64,000 nucleotides of DNA, taken from Kuschelorhynchus macadamiae. Its lineage: Eukaryota > Arthropoda > Insecta > Coleoptera > Curculionidae. Position numbers and translations under genes: made by a program. Of this stretch, positions 24,131-36,082 are shown in pieces (position 1 is the first letter of the stretch; each line of letters starts with the position of its first letter). The notes beneath the pieces were generated by a model, which saw only the letters and a list, made by a program, of their open reading frames with translations, searched no databases and was not told the origin of the DNA. The stretch lies in contig JAUTXW010005215.1 in assembly GCA_030620095.1 (NCBI GenBank), forward strand, positions 522,501-586,500, given 5' to 3'.

Positions 24131-24345
24131 ATCTGGAATATTAAAATATAAAATTAATATTAGTTATTTATTTACAACGAAGCGTATTATAAGTAATTAT
24201 TACTATTAATCTAATAAAAGAAAAAATAGGGTCCATAAAAAGTGGAAAAAATTTAATGACCAGGATTCTTATAATTTGTACAGCGAGTTGAGATCTAGCA
24301 ACTACTTAAAAATGATTATCAGAGATTTATAAATTATACCGAACA

Positions 24346-24352
<7 letters not shown>
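24130..24352 (-). repeat. 223-bp dispersed repeat, copy 2
   Basis: Inverted copy of 21779-22001, embedded between (TA)n tracts on both sides, so the insertion point within TA repeat is clear on this copy. Confidence 0.85.
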
Positions 24353-24640
<288 letters not shown>

Positions 24641-24649
24641 GAATATCCA

Positions 24650-25190
24650 TTTGAACTCTTGATTCTCCCGCATCCCCCCGAAATAACGCAGCAAATAGAA
24701 CACATGGAACCACCTATGTTAAAAATACAGAGGTCTGGGTGGTAATTTCTCTAAAGTCTTACACTTAAAGTGGGAAAGAGGCTTCAGCTATTATAATAAA
24801 ATAATACCTATTTCGTTACATGTAAAATACAGAATTGTAATATGCCATACTTTTGAAGTTATACATTTTTTTAAAGTTTACCATCCATATACTCCATACA
24901 CTGTTTTTCTCCGGTTTACCCTATTTAAAGAATTTTTGTAGGTCTTATCTAATCTATACATAGGTGGTCTAATTAAATTAGTGGTACGTGTATTGAAAAT
25001 ATGATATGAAGAATTCGATTTAAAACTATCTTTGTTGTTGTGATTTTTTTTAAACTGATTGAAAATATACATTGACGGTAAAGCCATAATTTCAAAATTT
25101 ATAAAATGTGCTGTACAGCCCTCGCAATTATTCGAACAACCATCTTCTATGACCTAAATATGTATAAGGTGTTTGAGGAAATTCCTCAGA
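24650..25190. other. No recognisable feature
   Basis: Contains a 69-codon minus-strand frame (24878-25087) without any motif I know. Probably non-coding. Confidence 0.5.
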
Positions 25191-25199
25191 ATTCTGCAC

Positions 25200-25805
25200 C
25201 ATATCAACGGAGAAGCGTAATACTTTAACACTTACACTAGGTGCACCATTTATTTTGGTTGAAAACGTTATCTCCTAGGTTTTATCAGTGTTAAGCTTTA
25301 AATTATTTTGGGGAAACCAAACTTCAACCTTATCCTTAATATCGAGCAGGTCAGAGCCCTGAGTATTCGACTCCCACATCACGCAAACTTGACACATGCT
25401 CCAACAGATATACACTGGATTCTGTTTGTCTAATAAGAGCTCCATTCAAGATAGCTTTACAAATAAGAGTTGGTGTGAGACACGGTCGAAGGTCACACAA
25501 GGTAAAAACGGTATGTTCCCCCTTTTAAACACCCTCGACTGACATAGTCAACAACCCTAGCGAATGACTGTGCAGTATTGTGTCCTTCTCGAAAACCAAG
25601 TTGAGAATCATTTAAAATTTCATTTAAACTAGCGGAACAATGGAAACAGGACGGTAATCTTCAGGACAGTAAATATCCCCTTTATTTAAAATTTCTCGAA
25701 GCAATCCGGAAATTTATCTTGACATGCACATGTTGAAAAGATGGGTTAGAGGGCCAACCAAAATAATACTGATTTTCTTAAGAATATTACTACTTAAATT
25801 ATATA
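25200..25805 (-). pseudogene. LINE reverse-transcriptase relic, downstream half of a split gene
   Basis: The minus strand gives reverse-transcriptase sequence in order: SSNILKKISIILVGPLTHLF at 25795-25735 (the region before the fingers), then a YCPEDYRPVSIV-like stretch near 25680, SQLGFREGHNTAQSFARVVD near 25600, SHQLLFVKLS near 25470, and LLDIKDKV with LKLNTDKT near 25340-25290. Stops and shifts are many. The upstream half is found at 36120-36520; the Tigger element and the LTR retrotransposon sit in between. It was one LINE before those insertions. Clade is probably CR1/jockey-like, not certain. Confidence 0.7.
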
Positions 25806-25807
25806 TA

Positions 25808-27961
25808 CAGTAATTTCTGCCTATAACGAACCCGTTTATTGCGAACTTTCGTTTATAACGAACCAAATCTATAGGTACGAACTTCGGTATTACTAAACAC
25901 GTGTTCATTTTTTCGCAAATAACGAACCCTTTGATAACGAACTTTCGGATAAAACGAACCTTAAATTTTGATATGATCGTAAGGTTTTTCTTTTATAACG
26001 AACCTAAAACTTTTATGACGAACCCAAAACGGTATTTTACCGGTGGCGCTGGGGATTCCTTGAGTTCTTTCGATCGCACATTTATGACGAACCTGAAACG
26101 GTATTTTACCGCTGGCGCTGGGATTCACCAAATTCTGTAAGTGACCGCCGTCAGTTCGTTTCATCAGTAATAGTAATCGTTATTCTGTGTTATGTGTTGA
26201 AGACGTACGTACAATCGTCAATATGAATGATGCAATTTCAAAGAAAACCCGTAAATCTCTTACTTTGAATAATAAACACGACATTGCAATGAAATGGGAT
26301 TAACTAAATCAACGGTGAGTACCTAACCTACTGCATAGCATATTTTATTGAATTTTAATTTTTACTCTCCCGTCTATCGTTTATTAAAATTCGATATTTT
26401 AGTTCCAGGTTGGTACAATTTGGAAAAATAGAGAAAAAATATTGAAAATGTTTGAAAAAGGTGTGAACGAAAATAAAAAAAAATCAGAAATCCTACGAAT
26501 GTTGATGTTGATCAGGGGCTTTTTAAATGGTTTTTCAGCAAAGAAATAAAAGTCTGACCATTAACGGTGCTATATTGCAATCGAAGGCTGAATACCTTGG
26601 AAAGAAGCTGGTAAAAGATAAAGAACCTACGTTTAGTAGAAGCTGGATCGAAAGGTTTAAAAAAAGGCATAATATAACCAGTGGAAAAATTTGTTGGACA
26701 ATCTTCTGCTGTTGATATGGACGTTGTAAACGATTGGCTGCAGAACAAGTGGCCAATAATTAGAAAAGGCTTTGGGGATGAGGACATATTTAATGGAAAT
26801 GAAACTAGGTTATTCTACAAGCTTACATATGATAGAACACTGAGATTCAAAGGTGAGAAATGTGAAGGTGGAAAGCTTTCCAAAGAAAGAATCACTGTGC
26901 TGGTAGTGGCAGGAACAGAAAAAAGAGAGCTATTGGTTATTGGGAAATCCAAAAACCCTAGATGTTTTAAAAATATCGTACAGTTGCCAGTAAATTACAA
27001 ATTGAATAAAAAAGCATGGATGACTTCAGAGATTTTTGCGAATGACTTGCGGGAATGGGATGGCGAGTTACGATCCAGATGTTAGAAATTTGGCCTGCAT
27101 CAAGTTAGTGTTCATGCCACCAAATACCAGTTCCAAACAACAACCTATTAATCAGTGTGTCACCATAGCTTAAAGAGCCATTATCGTCGACTTCTTCTTT
27201 CGAGAATGGTACATCTTATTGATAGTGGGTGTGAAATCAAAAATCAACCTCTTGGATGGAATACACTTCATTCATATGGCATGGCAGAGGGTATCAAAAC
27301 AAACAACTTTTAACTGTTTTCAACACGGTGGTGTCCTAAAAGTGGAAAATAATTTGGATTCAGACGATGACTTGACAGTAGCCGAATGGCTGAAAAAAGT
27401 TGGACAGGAAGATGATAACAATATTCTAGACAATCTTCATTGTTCTGAAAATTAGTTTAATGAATTTGTCCATGATGATGACAATCTTGTAAGTGTCGAA
27501 TACTTGGATGATGATGCCATTGTCGCTTCTGTGTCTTCTTCAGTTTATATTGATGACGATGAGGAGGCGGTAGATGAAGAACCTGTGAGTACAGAATTGA
27601 GACCAGTTCCAACCAATCAGAGGCACTTCAACGTATTGATAACGTTCGTCATTTCCTTCAGTCACGAAAAACTCCACAAAGTGTTCTTAATCAATTAGCC
27701 GAAGTAGAATTACATATTAATGATATTCATTTCACAAAAATAAAACAAACTAAAATAAAAGATTTTTTTAAATTAGACTCTTAAGAACAGTTGTTAATGT
27801 ATCTACCATATTACAAAATATATTTTATGTACCGTATCTATGTATGTATTAATAAAAATACCACATCTTTTATTTTTATCAGCATTTATCGTTTATTGCG
27901 AACTTCGCTTATAACGAACCGTTTTCGCCGGTCCCATAAGGTGCGTTATAACCGAACATTA

Positions 27962-27964
<3 letters not shown>
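25808..27964 (+). mobile_element. Tigger/pogo-type DNA transposon, degenerate
   Basis: Flanked by TA at 25806-25807 and 27965-27966. Inverted ends both start CAGTAAT and share TATAACG-ACC after a 7-base variable spacer. Just inside the left end (25820-26100) the word TATAACGAACC or a near variant recurs about eight times, and two copies lie inside the right end; these are probable transposase-binding repeats. A tandem duplication containing ACGGTATTTTACCG and GGCGCTGG is at 26029-26060 and 26098-26125. TA target, pogo-like termini and a CENP-B/DDE_1-type gene define the family. Confidence 0.8.
26223..27783 (+). pseudogene. Tigger/pogo transposase (CENP-B HTH + DDE_1) relic
   Basis: The relic begins at 26223 with MNDAISKKTRKSLTLNNKHD, the first CENP-B-type helix-turn-helix. 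A likely 94-bp intron follows at 26315-26408 (GTGAGT...TTCCAG). After it come VGTIWKNREKILKMFEKG, a second HTH with FSRSWIERFKKRHNI near 26630, and the catalytic core: FNGNETRLFYK near 26795 (first acidic position, here in NETR instead of the usual DETG-type word) and the KERITVLV stretch near 26890. Frames change several times, a stop precedes the intron, and the later segments at 27219-27455 and 27504-27698 are acidic tail. It is inactive. Confidence 0.72.

Positions 27965-28032
<68 letters not shown>
27965..28032. repeat. (TA)n tract, left flank of LTR element
   Basis: Uninterrupted TA units between the right end of the Tigger element and the left LTR. The matching tract on the other side is 36087-36120. 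The LTR element therefore inserted inside one TA tract. Confidence 0.97.
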
Positions 28033-28036
<4 letters not shown>

Positions 28037-28394
28037 ATCTCACTATTTGAAAAATTCACTTTTTAAAAAACACTTTTTATTAAAATAAAATAAAACAATA
28101 TGTTCACAACTTTGGAAATCAAATGGACATTAATTATTGTTACAACTTATAGGAATAATATTATACTGTTTTTAATAAAATCTACATAGTCTATTTATAT
28201 TAAAAATCTTGCTGAGGTACGTGGGAAACCGGCAAGCATCCGCTGGCTTCCATGGAGACTGCTGACGGTGTTTGAGCGTACTGTCGCAATTCTTGGAAAC
28301 TGCTGATGTTGGTTTCTGTGAATGACGCAACTGTGTGATAATATGTGGCGACATTCTGGAGGCACGTGGAAGGTCATGGGAAACGGATATAACA
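28033..28394 (-). repeat. 3' LTR of the errantivirus-type element
   Basis: 362 bp, TG...CA type ends (TGTTATC...ATAACA). AATAAA-type words lie within. Nearly identical to 35725-36086. Confidence 0.95.
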
Positions 28395-28407
28395 GCTTCC
28401 CTTTTTA
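28395..28407 (-). promoter_or_regulatory. Polypurine tract
   Basis: On the minus strand TAAAAAGGGAAGC directly precedes the 3' LTR, the position where plus-strand DNA synthesis is primed in LTR retroelements. Confidence 0.8.
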
Positions 28408-28435
28408 GTGAAAAGTTGGTGCTTTGCAGCTTCTT

Positions 28436-30308
28436 TTAGGACTGAAGTTCAAATGCTTCTTCCTCTTCTTGTGTATTTTCTGGATGGATGCTAGTTCGCC
28501 TTTTTGGTATTAGTCTTCTCAACTGGTATGGGGCAAAGCGCTTCGGACTAGGCCTGGGAGGTGATGGAGGATCCTGACTACCAGTTATGGACAGTTTCAG
28601 TGGCTTCTTACGTCTACACTTACAGAGGATGTAGAGGATTGCCATTCCAACGACCATTGATATTGTGAGTATCGTAAACCAATGGATATGTTTGGTTATG
28701 AAGGGTTCTTTCATCAACTTGTCTAGCTCTTCTGAGTATTGGTCTAGGCGGTGTTGAGCAACGTTCAGGTCATCGGCATTGATGTTGCTGAGCTTCAAGG
28801 GTTTGAGCTTTGGGATTTGAGACTGTTCTGGGAACTGTTTGCAGCATTCGAAAGGAATCTGAACAGGATGGCTTTTATAGGTTACATTTTTATATTCCTC
28901 CACCAGGTACTTGGAATGAATTCTTGTGCTTCCAATAAAAGCGTTACAGTTTGGTTGTAACTTAAGAAGGGAGTTCGTCTTCAGGATCTGGGTTTCTATA
29001 TTCCTGGTTCCACATTTTACGGTTACAGGAAGTGGCTCGGAAACTGAGATAAGCCAGTAGTTCGTGGAGATCTCTTGGACGTGGTAATCGGTGACTAGCA
29101 ATATCGATGTTTGACAGGTTTTCGGTAGTATGTTCTGCTGCCTGAGTAGCTGTGCTTCGCAGATAGCATCACTGTCGATTGGATATTGCAGAAGGTCTGA
29201 ACAGATCTTAGTGTGCGTCTCGAGTGGCTTGCAGCTGGAGATGTCTTGTGGTAGTACATATAGTAAGGCGTCGTCATCTCGCGCAATGTATTTTTTTGTT
29301 GTTGGTATTATGTGAAAAAGACCTGTTCGATTGTCCATAATAGGAATAGGAAAAATTCGATACAAAGTGTATGATTCTGGTTCAGTTAGAGGAATTTTAA
29401 GAACGAACACAATCCTATTATCGGACTGGTATGATTCTAATTCAATTAAGTCAATATAATTGGCAATATTTGATGAATATATAGGGAGAGGAAGATTATT
29501 TTTTGATAGAGAACGCGATATCCCTTGGAGAGAAGTGATCAAATCTCCTGGAGTTATTATAGAACTATGAAGAATTTTCAAACGAGCGAATGTGATGGCA
29601 TTTATAATATCGTTTAAAGAATCTTCTAGAAAAACATAACTTTCCATTAAAGCTTCGCAAAGATTTAGAGTTTTAATTTGCCCTTCGTAAAACGCTAAGT
29701 CATCAGATATGTTCATGATAGCGCTCTGTATAATATCTATGTCTTGGTTGAAGGTTTCTTCATCAATTTGAATCTTTTGAATGGTGGAATTGAAGTTTTT
29801 AATTACAGATGAAGTTACCGATATTTGATTTTTAAGTAAGCTTTCAAGTTCGCGTTCATCTCGCGTGATTTTGTTTATACATGCATTGTAATATTCGCCA
29901 TCGGCTGAATCTAAATTGCCTGTGATAGATTTAAAAATACTACCAATGCCGTTTATTAATCCGCGTTTGTTCCTATAAGATAACTTTTTTGTATCTGCCA
30001 TGATTTCTCTATATTTTTGATTAACTGCGTTTGAAATTTGGGTTAATAAGCTCAAATGTGTTTTAATTTCTATTTTAAAAGATACAGTTCTAGGGGATGG
30101 GTCATTCAACACGTCACTGAGTGTAGTAAGTAATTTGTCGTTGTTTTGTATAGTTTCTTTAAGGGGTTGTAAATCTTTGTATACGAGTAACGTCCACTTA
30201 TCGTTAGTAATTTTGACAAAATTTTCCTCATGGTAAAATAGTCCAACGGTATTGTTGATTGGTGTGAAGAAGTATTGGGAGAAGACGGCTGGAATAAGCC
30301 AAAGGAGT
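28436..30308 (-). CDS. env: Errantivirus-type envelope (baculovirus-F-like) glycoprotein
   Basis: The open frame encodes about 620 residues and probably starts at a splice acceptor (TTTTTTTTCCAG ending at 30309) and not at an ATG. The first residues, LLWLIPAVF, look like a signal peptide, and no in-frame ATG precedes the long frame, in line with env being made from spliced RNA in errantiviruses. A furin-type site RNKR is followed by GLINGIGSIFKSITG, the fusion-peptide region of F-like proteins. Near the C-terminus HWFTILTISMVVGMAILYIL is a membrane anchor, followed by basic CKCRRKK and a Pro/Arg-rich tail. Many conserved Cys lie in the ectodomain. In this family env allows membrane fusion. 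The frame is intact. Product class is secure; the exact start is inferred. Confidence 0.87.
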
Positions 30309-30324
30309 CTGGAAAAAAAATAGA

Positions 30325-33300
30325 CTAGTCATAGTATGTCTTTAGCCTATCAAAATTTATTTTGGAAATTTGGTTTGTAGAAAGGTTTTTAAGTTTAGCT
30401 GAAGTTTGGTAAAGTTCGATAATTTGAAAGGGGCCATTGAATTTATTTTCACTTTTGTCTTTAATTTGCGATTCTTTGACATATACTTTGTCACCAACTT
30501 TATAATCGGGTTGTTTATCGGAGACTGATTTGTCGAATCTGATTTTTGATTTTTCCTTTTGGGCGTTTGTTCTAGCTCGTGCGATTTTGTAATATGTTTC
30601 CATTTTATTATTTAGATTTCGGATGTATTTGGAGATAAGTTGTTCTTGATTATATAAGGTTTCTGGGGGTCGGCTAGACGTATGGCCGAATATCAGCTCA
30701 TAAGGGGTGAATCCATGAGTTTTGTTTTTTGTGTTATTATAACAGATGACTGAATAGGGGAGGATATTGAATGGGTGTTCCTCGGGATGTTCTGCTGTGT
30801 GAACCCTAATCATTTCGGTTAAAGTGGCGTGGAATCTTTCGAGCGATCCATTTGATTGCGGATGGCTAACACTTGAAAAGGTTAACTTGACGTCATAGAG
30901 TGTGCACAGGTCTTTCATTAATGTGTTATCAAACTCACGGCCATGGTCACAGTGGATCCGTAGGGGAGTTCCATAATGTTGAAAGAATAGCAGGAGTGTA
31001 TTGACAATCGTTGAGGCTTTTTTATCCGATGTTGGGTACGCCTGTGTGAACTTGGTTAGCTCATCTCGGATCGTAAGGGCATAGTTACGAGTTGGATACT
31101 CGAAGATGTCAATATTGATTCTTTCGAATGCAGTTTTTGGAGTTTCTGTTATGACTAGGGGCGTACTAAGATTTTTCCTACAGATTTTAACTTTTTGGCA
31201 GATTTCACAGCTTCGAATGAGTTTTTCGACATCTTTAGTTAGTCCGGTCCAATTGTATTTTTGTCGAATGCGTTTGACAGTTTCATTAATACCGCGATGA
31301 AGATTCTTTTTGCCAGTATGGTGTTGATCTAAAATTGTGGGTATTTCATCCGGGTCTGGGGTTCTTACGAGGTTATGGCATATTTTTAAGTTAATATCTT
31401 TATCAGAGAAAATGAATGAAAATATTTCGAGGATGGGAAGTTGTAAATTATTTTCGATACAATAGGTTTTAGAAAGATCGAATTTATCTTGACATTTATA
31501 GATAATATAGAAAAGCTGCTGGACTACGGTATCAGTATTATACGACAAGGGTATTATGAAATATTTGCGGTCCTTTACACTCTTACTAGACAGGGTGTTT
31601 ACCGTAAGCGGGGCAAAATTATAGTTTTCCTCAAATAGGTCCTCTATAATTTTAAAATGAAAATCTTCCATTTTAGTTTGCCAAAAGAAAGTGACAATAT
31701 TTTTGTTTGATTTGTCCAAAAATTGATCATTGGAAATTTCGATTTTGGAATAATCGATGATTGATTTTGTCTTGTATAAATTAACAAATCTATTGTATTC
31801 GTCGGTTATTTCATTATCGTCTAGATCGTTTTCGGTTATTATTTCTGAAAATGAATTTTGTTTGCTGGTCGAGGGTCTGTTATTAAAGTCGTCTTCATTT
31901 GAGGCGTAAATAGCGATGGTTGATTGAAAATCTGAGCAATTTTTAAAATGGTTAATTTTAATACGTGATAAGGCGTCTGCGTTTTTGTTTATTCGGCCGG
32001 GTTTATATTCAATCTTGTAATCATATTCCTCGAGTTTAAGGCGCCAGCGAGCTAGGCGACTGCCGGGGTCCTTAATTGAAAATAGCCAAGTCAAAGGGCG
32101 ATGATCTGTTACCAAAACAAATTTTCGACCAAAAAGATATGGTCTGAAGTGTTTGACAGCCCATACAATGGCTAATAATTCTCTTTCTATGGTAGAATAC
32201 TTTGTTTCAGCACTACACAGAGTTCGAGATGCGTATGCTATCGGAAGATCTTTTCCGATGGGACCTTGAGATAAGACGGCTCCAATAGCGAATGCGCTAG
32301 CGTCTGTGGTTAGCAAGAAAGTTTCTTCGAAATTGGGGTAAATTAAGATTGGGTCCGATGTAAGTGCCTTTTTCAGGTCAGAAAATGAGGTTTTGCATTC
32401 CGCGTCGAATGTGAATGGGACGTCCTTTTGTAATAACTTGGTCAGGGGTTTTGATATTTTGGCAAAATTTGGGATGAAGCGTCTGTAATATCCAGCAAGA
32501 CCTAAGAATGACTTTATTTCTTTAGGATTTGTTGGCATAGGAAATTTCTGAATGCATTCAACTTTGCTTGGATTAGGTTTTACTCCACTTTGGGTAATAA
32601 GGTGTCCTAGATAAGCAACTTCCTTTCGAAGGAATTCGCATTTATCAGGTTGGATCTTTAAGTTGGCTTTGCGGAGACGCTTGAAGACTTCTGTTAGTCT
32701 TGAAATATGTTCATGTATTGTTGGAGAGTACACGATGATGTCATCCATATACACTAAGCAACGTTCATTTTGAATACCGAGAAGGATGTTGTCCATGACT
32801 CTTTGGAATGTGGACGGGGCATTCTTTAAACCGAATGTCATACGGACGAATTCGTAATGGCCATTTTCAACAGAGAAGGCAGTTTTCTCGATGTCTTTTG
32901 GATTGATCTCGATCTGGTGGAAACCAGAAGCCAAGTCGAGGGTTGTGAAATATTGACATTTCCCTAATTGATCGAGAAGGTCGGAAATGTTCGGAAGAGG
33001 ATATTTATCAGCTATAGAAAGCTCGTTCAGCTTGCAGTAGTCTATAACTACACGCCATTTGGGTTTTCCGGAGGCATCCAATTTTTTGGGAACAACCCAA
33101 ACCGGGGAGGACCATGGAGAGATGGACTGGCGAATAATTCCTTGCTCTAACATTTTATTTACCTGGCTTTTTACCTCTTCTTTATGAATGTGAGGATATC
33201 TATATGATTTGGTAAATACGGGCCTTGAATTATTAGTATCTATAGAATGTTTGATCTCGTTGGTAAAAGATAAATTATCGCCTTCTAAATAAAAGATATC

Positions 33301-34105
33301 GGAAAATTCGAGACATAGGTTAGTTATTAAATCGTTTTCTTCGTTGTTTAAATGTTCGGTGCGTAACTGGTCTTTAATAATTGAGCGCCTATCTAAAACT
33401 GCGTTTTGTATAGGGTAGGTATTTAAGTTAAAAATTGTTTCAGTATCAATTCCAGGGTCAAAAGGTTCGATATTTAAATTTGAAAAGTCGATTGTTTTTT
33501 CTATAGCATTTGAGTTAATTATAGATGTAAAAAATTCACCGCGTTCATTAACCTTAACCAGGGCATTTGGCAATCTAACATTTTCTTTGACATATGCGTG
33601 AAGTATAGCATCCGTATTAAATAGTTCGCACTTGAGTTTGAAAATTTTTTCAGTTCTAGCCTCTATAGAAATTTTATTACGGTTTTTAATGCATTCTTGT
33701 ACATCTGATATGGCTGTAGTTGTGGTTACTTTGTGAAGGGGCATAGTTTTAAAATTTGTAATAAGTTGTTTTGATTTCAGATCTACAATACATTCATAAT
33801 GTTCCAAGAAATCCAATTCTAATATACCGTCGAAATCTATATCTAAATTGCAAATATACACTTTGTGTGGATCACCAATAGTAAAAGGTATGAGTGTAGA
33901 TTGAGATATTGAAAGTTTTTCATCGGTAATTCCCTGAATAGTGACATTTTCGGGAAATCGTGTAGGAAATTTTTGTACGGTGTTTTCCTTAAATATAGAA
34001 ATGCCTGCACCGGTATCAATGAGAAGTTTGAATTGTTTTGATGCGTCATCGATATAATATAGATTCTTGGAATTTACAGTAAGAAGAGGACTTAAAGAAA
34101 CGCTT
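30325..34105 (-). CDS. pol: Pol polyprotein: protease, reverse transcriptase, RNase H, integrase
   Basis: Pol has no start of its own and is entered from the gag reading by frame change near 34110. The frame is open throughout. Protease: LLIDTGAG near 34030. Reverse transcriptase: WVVPKK, ALSR-type fingers, GLKNAPSTFQRVMD and the YMDD box (LVYMDDIIVYS) near 32745. RNase H: TTDASAFAIGAVLSQ, STIERELLA and TDHRPLTW near 32300-32110. Integrase: the HHCC zinc site with QHHTGKKNLHRG and CEICQK near 31330-31190, then DIFEY, HCDHGREFD and SHPQSNGSLERFH giving the D,D,E triad. After these is a chromatin/target-binding type C-terminus ending at 30325. All key residues that I checked are present, so the enzyme set looks functional. 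Confidence 0.92.
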
Positions 34106-34622
34106 GTTCCGGGAAATTGAGATTTGGATCCATATTCTCTAGATTTAGTGTTTCTATTCTCGATTGGATCTCGGTCATTGGGTTCTGGGGTGAATTGTCT
34201 GGAGGGTCGGTATTTGTAAGGGGTGTAAGAAAATCCTGGTAATTACTAGTGTCATTTGAATAGTTTATATCTTGATAAGATTCTTCCTCTGGTTGGAAAA
34301 AATCGTAAAAACCGGGATTGCCGTTTTCGGCGGTGTACTGATCGTATTCGGGCAAATAATTCTCTGAGGAGCATTCTTGTCTTGTATTAACATGATGCGT
34401 CTTAGCTGGTTGAAAATTGGGATTTCTTTGAATTATTGATGGCCTAAATTGTGCTTGGTTTGTATTTTGGCTAGGATTATTTGGTCTATTTTGTTGCGAA
34501 AAATTTGGTTGATATTGTGATCTTTGAGAATTCGAGTTTATTGCGGGTCTTTGAAAATTAGAATTTGTTATGGGTCGTTGGAAATTATTATTTTGGGGAA
34601 AATTAGAAGAAAGTTGCTGCAC
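34092..34622 (-). CDS. Gag C-terminal Asn/Gln-rich extension in a second frame
   Basis: This open frame lies one base back (-1) relative to the gag frame, which it overlaps at 34568-34622, and ends with a stop at 34092. It begins without a convincing start codon (GTG at 34622). It is rich in Asn, Gln, Pro and Phe (repeated NNFQRP, NSNFQRPAINSNSQRS), then becomes acidic (QPEEESYQDINY). No enzyme motif is seen. Two readings are possible. It may be translated as a gag extension after a -1 frameshift at TTTCCCC (34595-34601). Alternatively, a one-base change in this copy may have split one gag frame. The first is supported by the same kind of heptamer at the next frame change, the second by the single-gag layout usual in errantiviruses. 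Confidence 0.65.
   Translation of the reverse strand: MQQLSSNFPQNNNFQRPITNSNFQRPAINSNSQRSQYQPNFSQQNRPNNPSQNTNQAQFRPSIIQRNPNFQPAKTHHVNTRQECSSENYLPEYDQYTAENGNPGFYDFFQPEEESYQDINYSNDTSNYQDFLTPLTNTDPPDNSPQNPMTEIQSRIETLNLENMDPNLNFPEQAFL
34110..34116 (-). promoter_or_regulatory. Candidate -1 frameshift heptamer TTTCCCG (to pol)
   Basis: In the frame of 34092-34622 it divides as T TTC CCG and lies five codons before that frame's stop; the pol frame is -1 and open here. Confidence 0.5.
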
Positions 34623-35329
34623 TGAGATATTGTATGACCAATTCTGTTACAATTGGAACATTTTAATTGTTGTGGCTGGTGTGGTCTAGGTAACTGAGGA
34701 CTGGGTTTCGGAATAGTTGGTTTATTAACTTTTTGATTTTCGAAATACGAAAGCTGAAGTTCTCTCCGAATTCTTGATTGTGCTTCTAAAAGTGACGTTG
34801 GGTTACTAGCACGGATAAGTTGTCCTAGGCGTGGCTCTAGACCGGTAAGAAGTGTATTAAGAGTCATAGTTTCAATTAACATGGTCTGAGCATCTTTTTG
34901 TTCTTTTGAATGTAGGAGTGGGGACTTTTGTATGCTGGCATGCATTTTAGCGTTCAGGACCTGAAGTCGATTAAAGAATGTAAGGGGCGACTCATTAGGA
35001 AGTTGTCTTAATCGCTGCAGATCGTGTATAAGGGAAGTAAGATCCCTTGAATCACCGAAGTGTAAATTTAACAATTGTTTAATTTCAAGGTATGAACTTG
35101 GATTCCTTGAACTAATTAATTGAGCTGCTCTACCACGGAGCTTGTTTTTTATGTGAATAACTAAAAACACTTTTTGTTGCGTTGTTGCCATGTCGTATGC
35201 ACAATCGCATGCGGTTATAAAATTGCTTAAAGAAATTTGATCACCTTCAAATTCGGGTACAATGGAAAAAATTTCAGAAAGTTTATAAGGTTCAATTTCA
35301 AAGGTTGTTTGGGTATTATCGAGAGACAT
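34568..35329 (-). CDS. gag: Gag capsid/nucleocapsid protein
   Basis: The 253-residue frame starts with ATG at 35329, about 375 bp inside the primer site. The first ~200 residues are the helical capsid-type segment of gypsy-like Gag (PEFEGDQISLSNFITACDCA; LRGRAAQLISS; FFNRLQVLNAKM; LLTGLEPRLGQLIR). Near the end a CCHC zinc knuckle, CSNCNRIGHTISQC (CX2CX4HX4C), would bind RNA. The stop follows about 15 residues after the knuckle, and the frame at 34092-34622 continues from there in -1. Gag forms the particle that packages the RNA. Frame and motif are clear. Confidence 0.88.
   Translation of the reverse strand: MSLDNTQTTFEIEPYKLSEIFSIVPEFEGDQISLSNFITACDCAYDMATTQQKVFLVIHIKNKLRGRAAQLISSRNPSSYLEIKQLLNLHFGDSRDLTSLIHDLQRLRQLPNESPLTFFNRLQVLNAKMHASIQKSPLLHSKEQKDAQTMLIETMTLNTLLTGLEPRLGQLIRASNPTSLLEAQSRIRRELQLSYFENQKVNKPTIPKPSPQLPRPHQPQQLKCSNCNRIGHTISQCSNFLLIFPKIIISNDP
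34595..34601 (-). promoter_or_regulatory. Candidate -1 frameshift heptamer TTTCCCC (gag to gag-extension)
   Basis: Read in the gag frame it divides as T TTC CCC, the X XXY YYZ phase needed for simultaneous slippage, and lies eight to nine codons before the gag stop inside the overlap with the -1 frame. Confidence 0.45.
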
Positions 35330-35705
35330 TTTGAATTTTAAATGTAGATGCGTTAAAAATAAAAAGGTTTTATCAAAAACGAGTAAAATGAAAACGTTAA
35401 GTTATTAAGAATATCTTAACAAAAAATAATAAATAGTTTTCCTTTTTGTAATTTAAGAAAACAAATGGTAAGGGAAATAATAATATGTTTAAATCCTATT
35501 TGAAAAATCGAAGAGTATAGAAAAATAAAATCAAATACGAGACGATTCTTACGTAATCGTAATCTGCATCTGGGTTGTCTTGTTCTCGATGTGGCTCCAA
35601 GCTTTACGAGTGAGGACTTCTCAGGTTCCTTTTGTTCCGTTAAGGGATTGGAATCCGCCGCTACCAGTTAGACCTTTTTCTTGTTCTAATAGCGTTTAAA
35701 CGAAT

Positions 35706-35721
35706 CCTACCGACTGCGCCA
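35706..35721 (-). promoter_or_regulatory. Primer-binding site, tRNA-Ser type
   Basis: The minus strand reads TGGCGCAGTCGGTAGG three bases inside the 5' LTR. It fits the 3' end of an insect tRNA-Ser, the primer class used by 17.6/297-type errantiviruses; gypsy itself uses tRNA-Lys. Confidence 0.8.
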
Positions 35722-35724
35722 AAT

Positions 35725-36082
35725 TGTTATCTCACTATTTGAAAAATTCACTTTTTAAAAAACACTTTTTATTAAAATAAAATAAAACAATATGTTCACA
35801 ACTTTGGAAATCAAATGGACATTAATTATTGTTACAACTTAAAGGAATAATATTATACTGTTTTTAATAAAATCTACATAGTCTATTTATATTAAAAATC
35901 TTGCTGAGGTACGTGGGAAACCGGCAAGCATCCGCTGGCTTCCATGGAGACTGCTGACGGTGTTTGAGCGTACTGTCGCAATTCTTGGAAACTGCTGATG
36001 TTGGTTTCTGTGAATGACGCAACTGTGTGATAATATGTGGCGACATTCTGGAGGCACGTGGAAGGTCATGGGAAACGGATAT

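Noticed and set aside
28751..29315. Plus-strand frames opposite env
   Set aside because: Shadows of the env frame, which has clear family motifs on the minus strand.
35706..35721. tRNA gene remnant suggested by the tRNA-like word
   Set aside because: Its place just inside the 5' LTR identifies it as the primer-binding site and not a gene.
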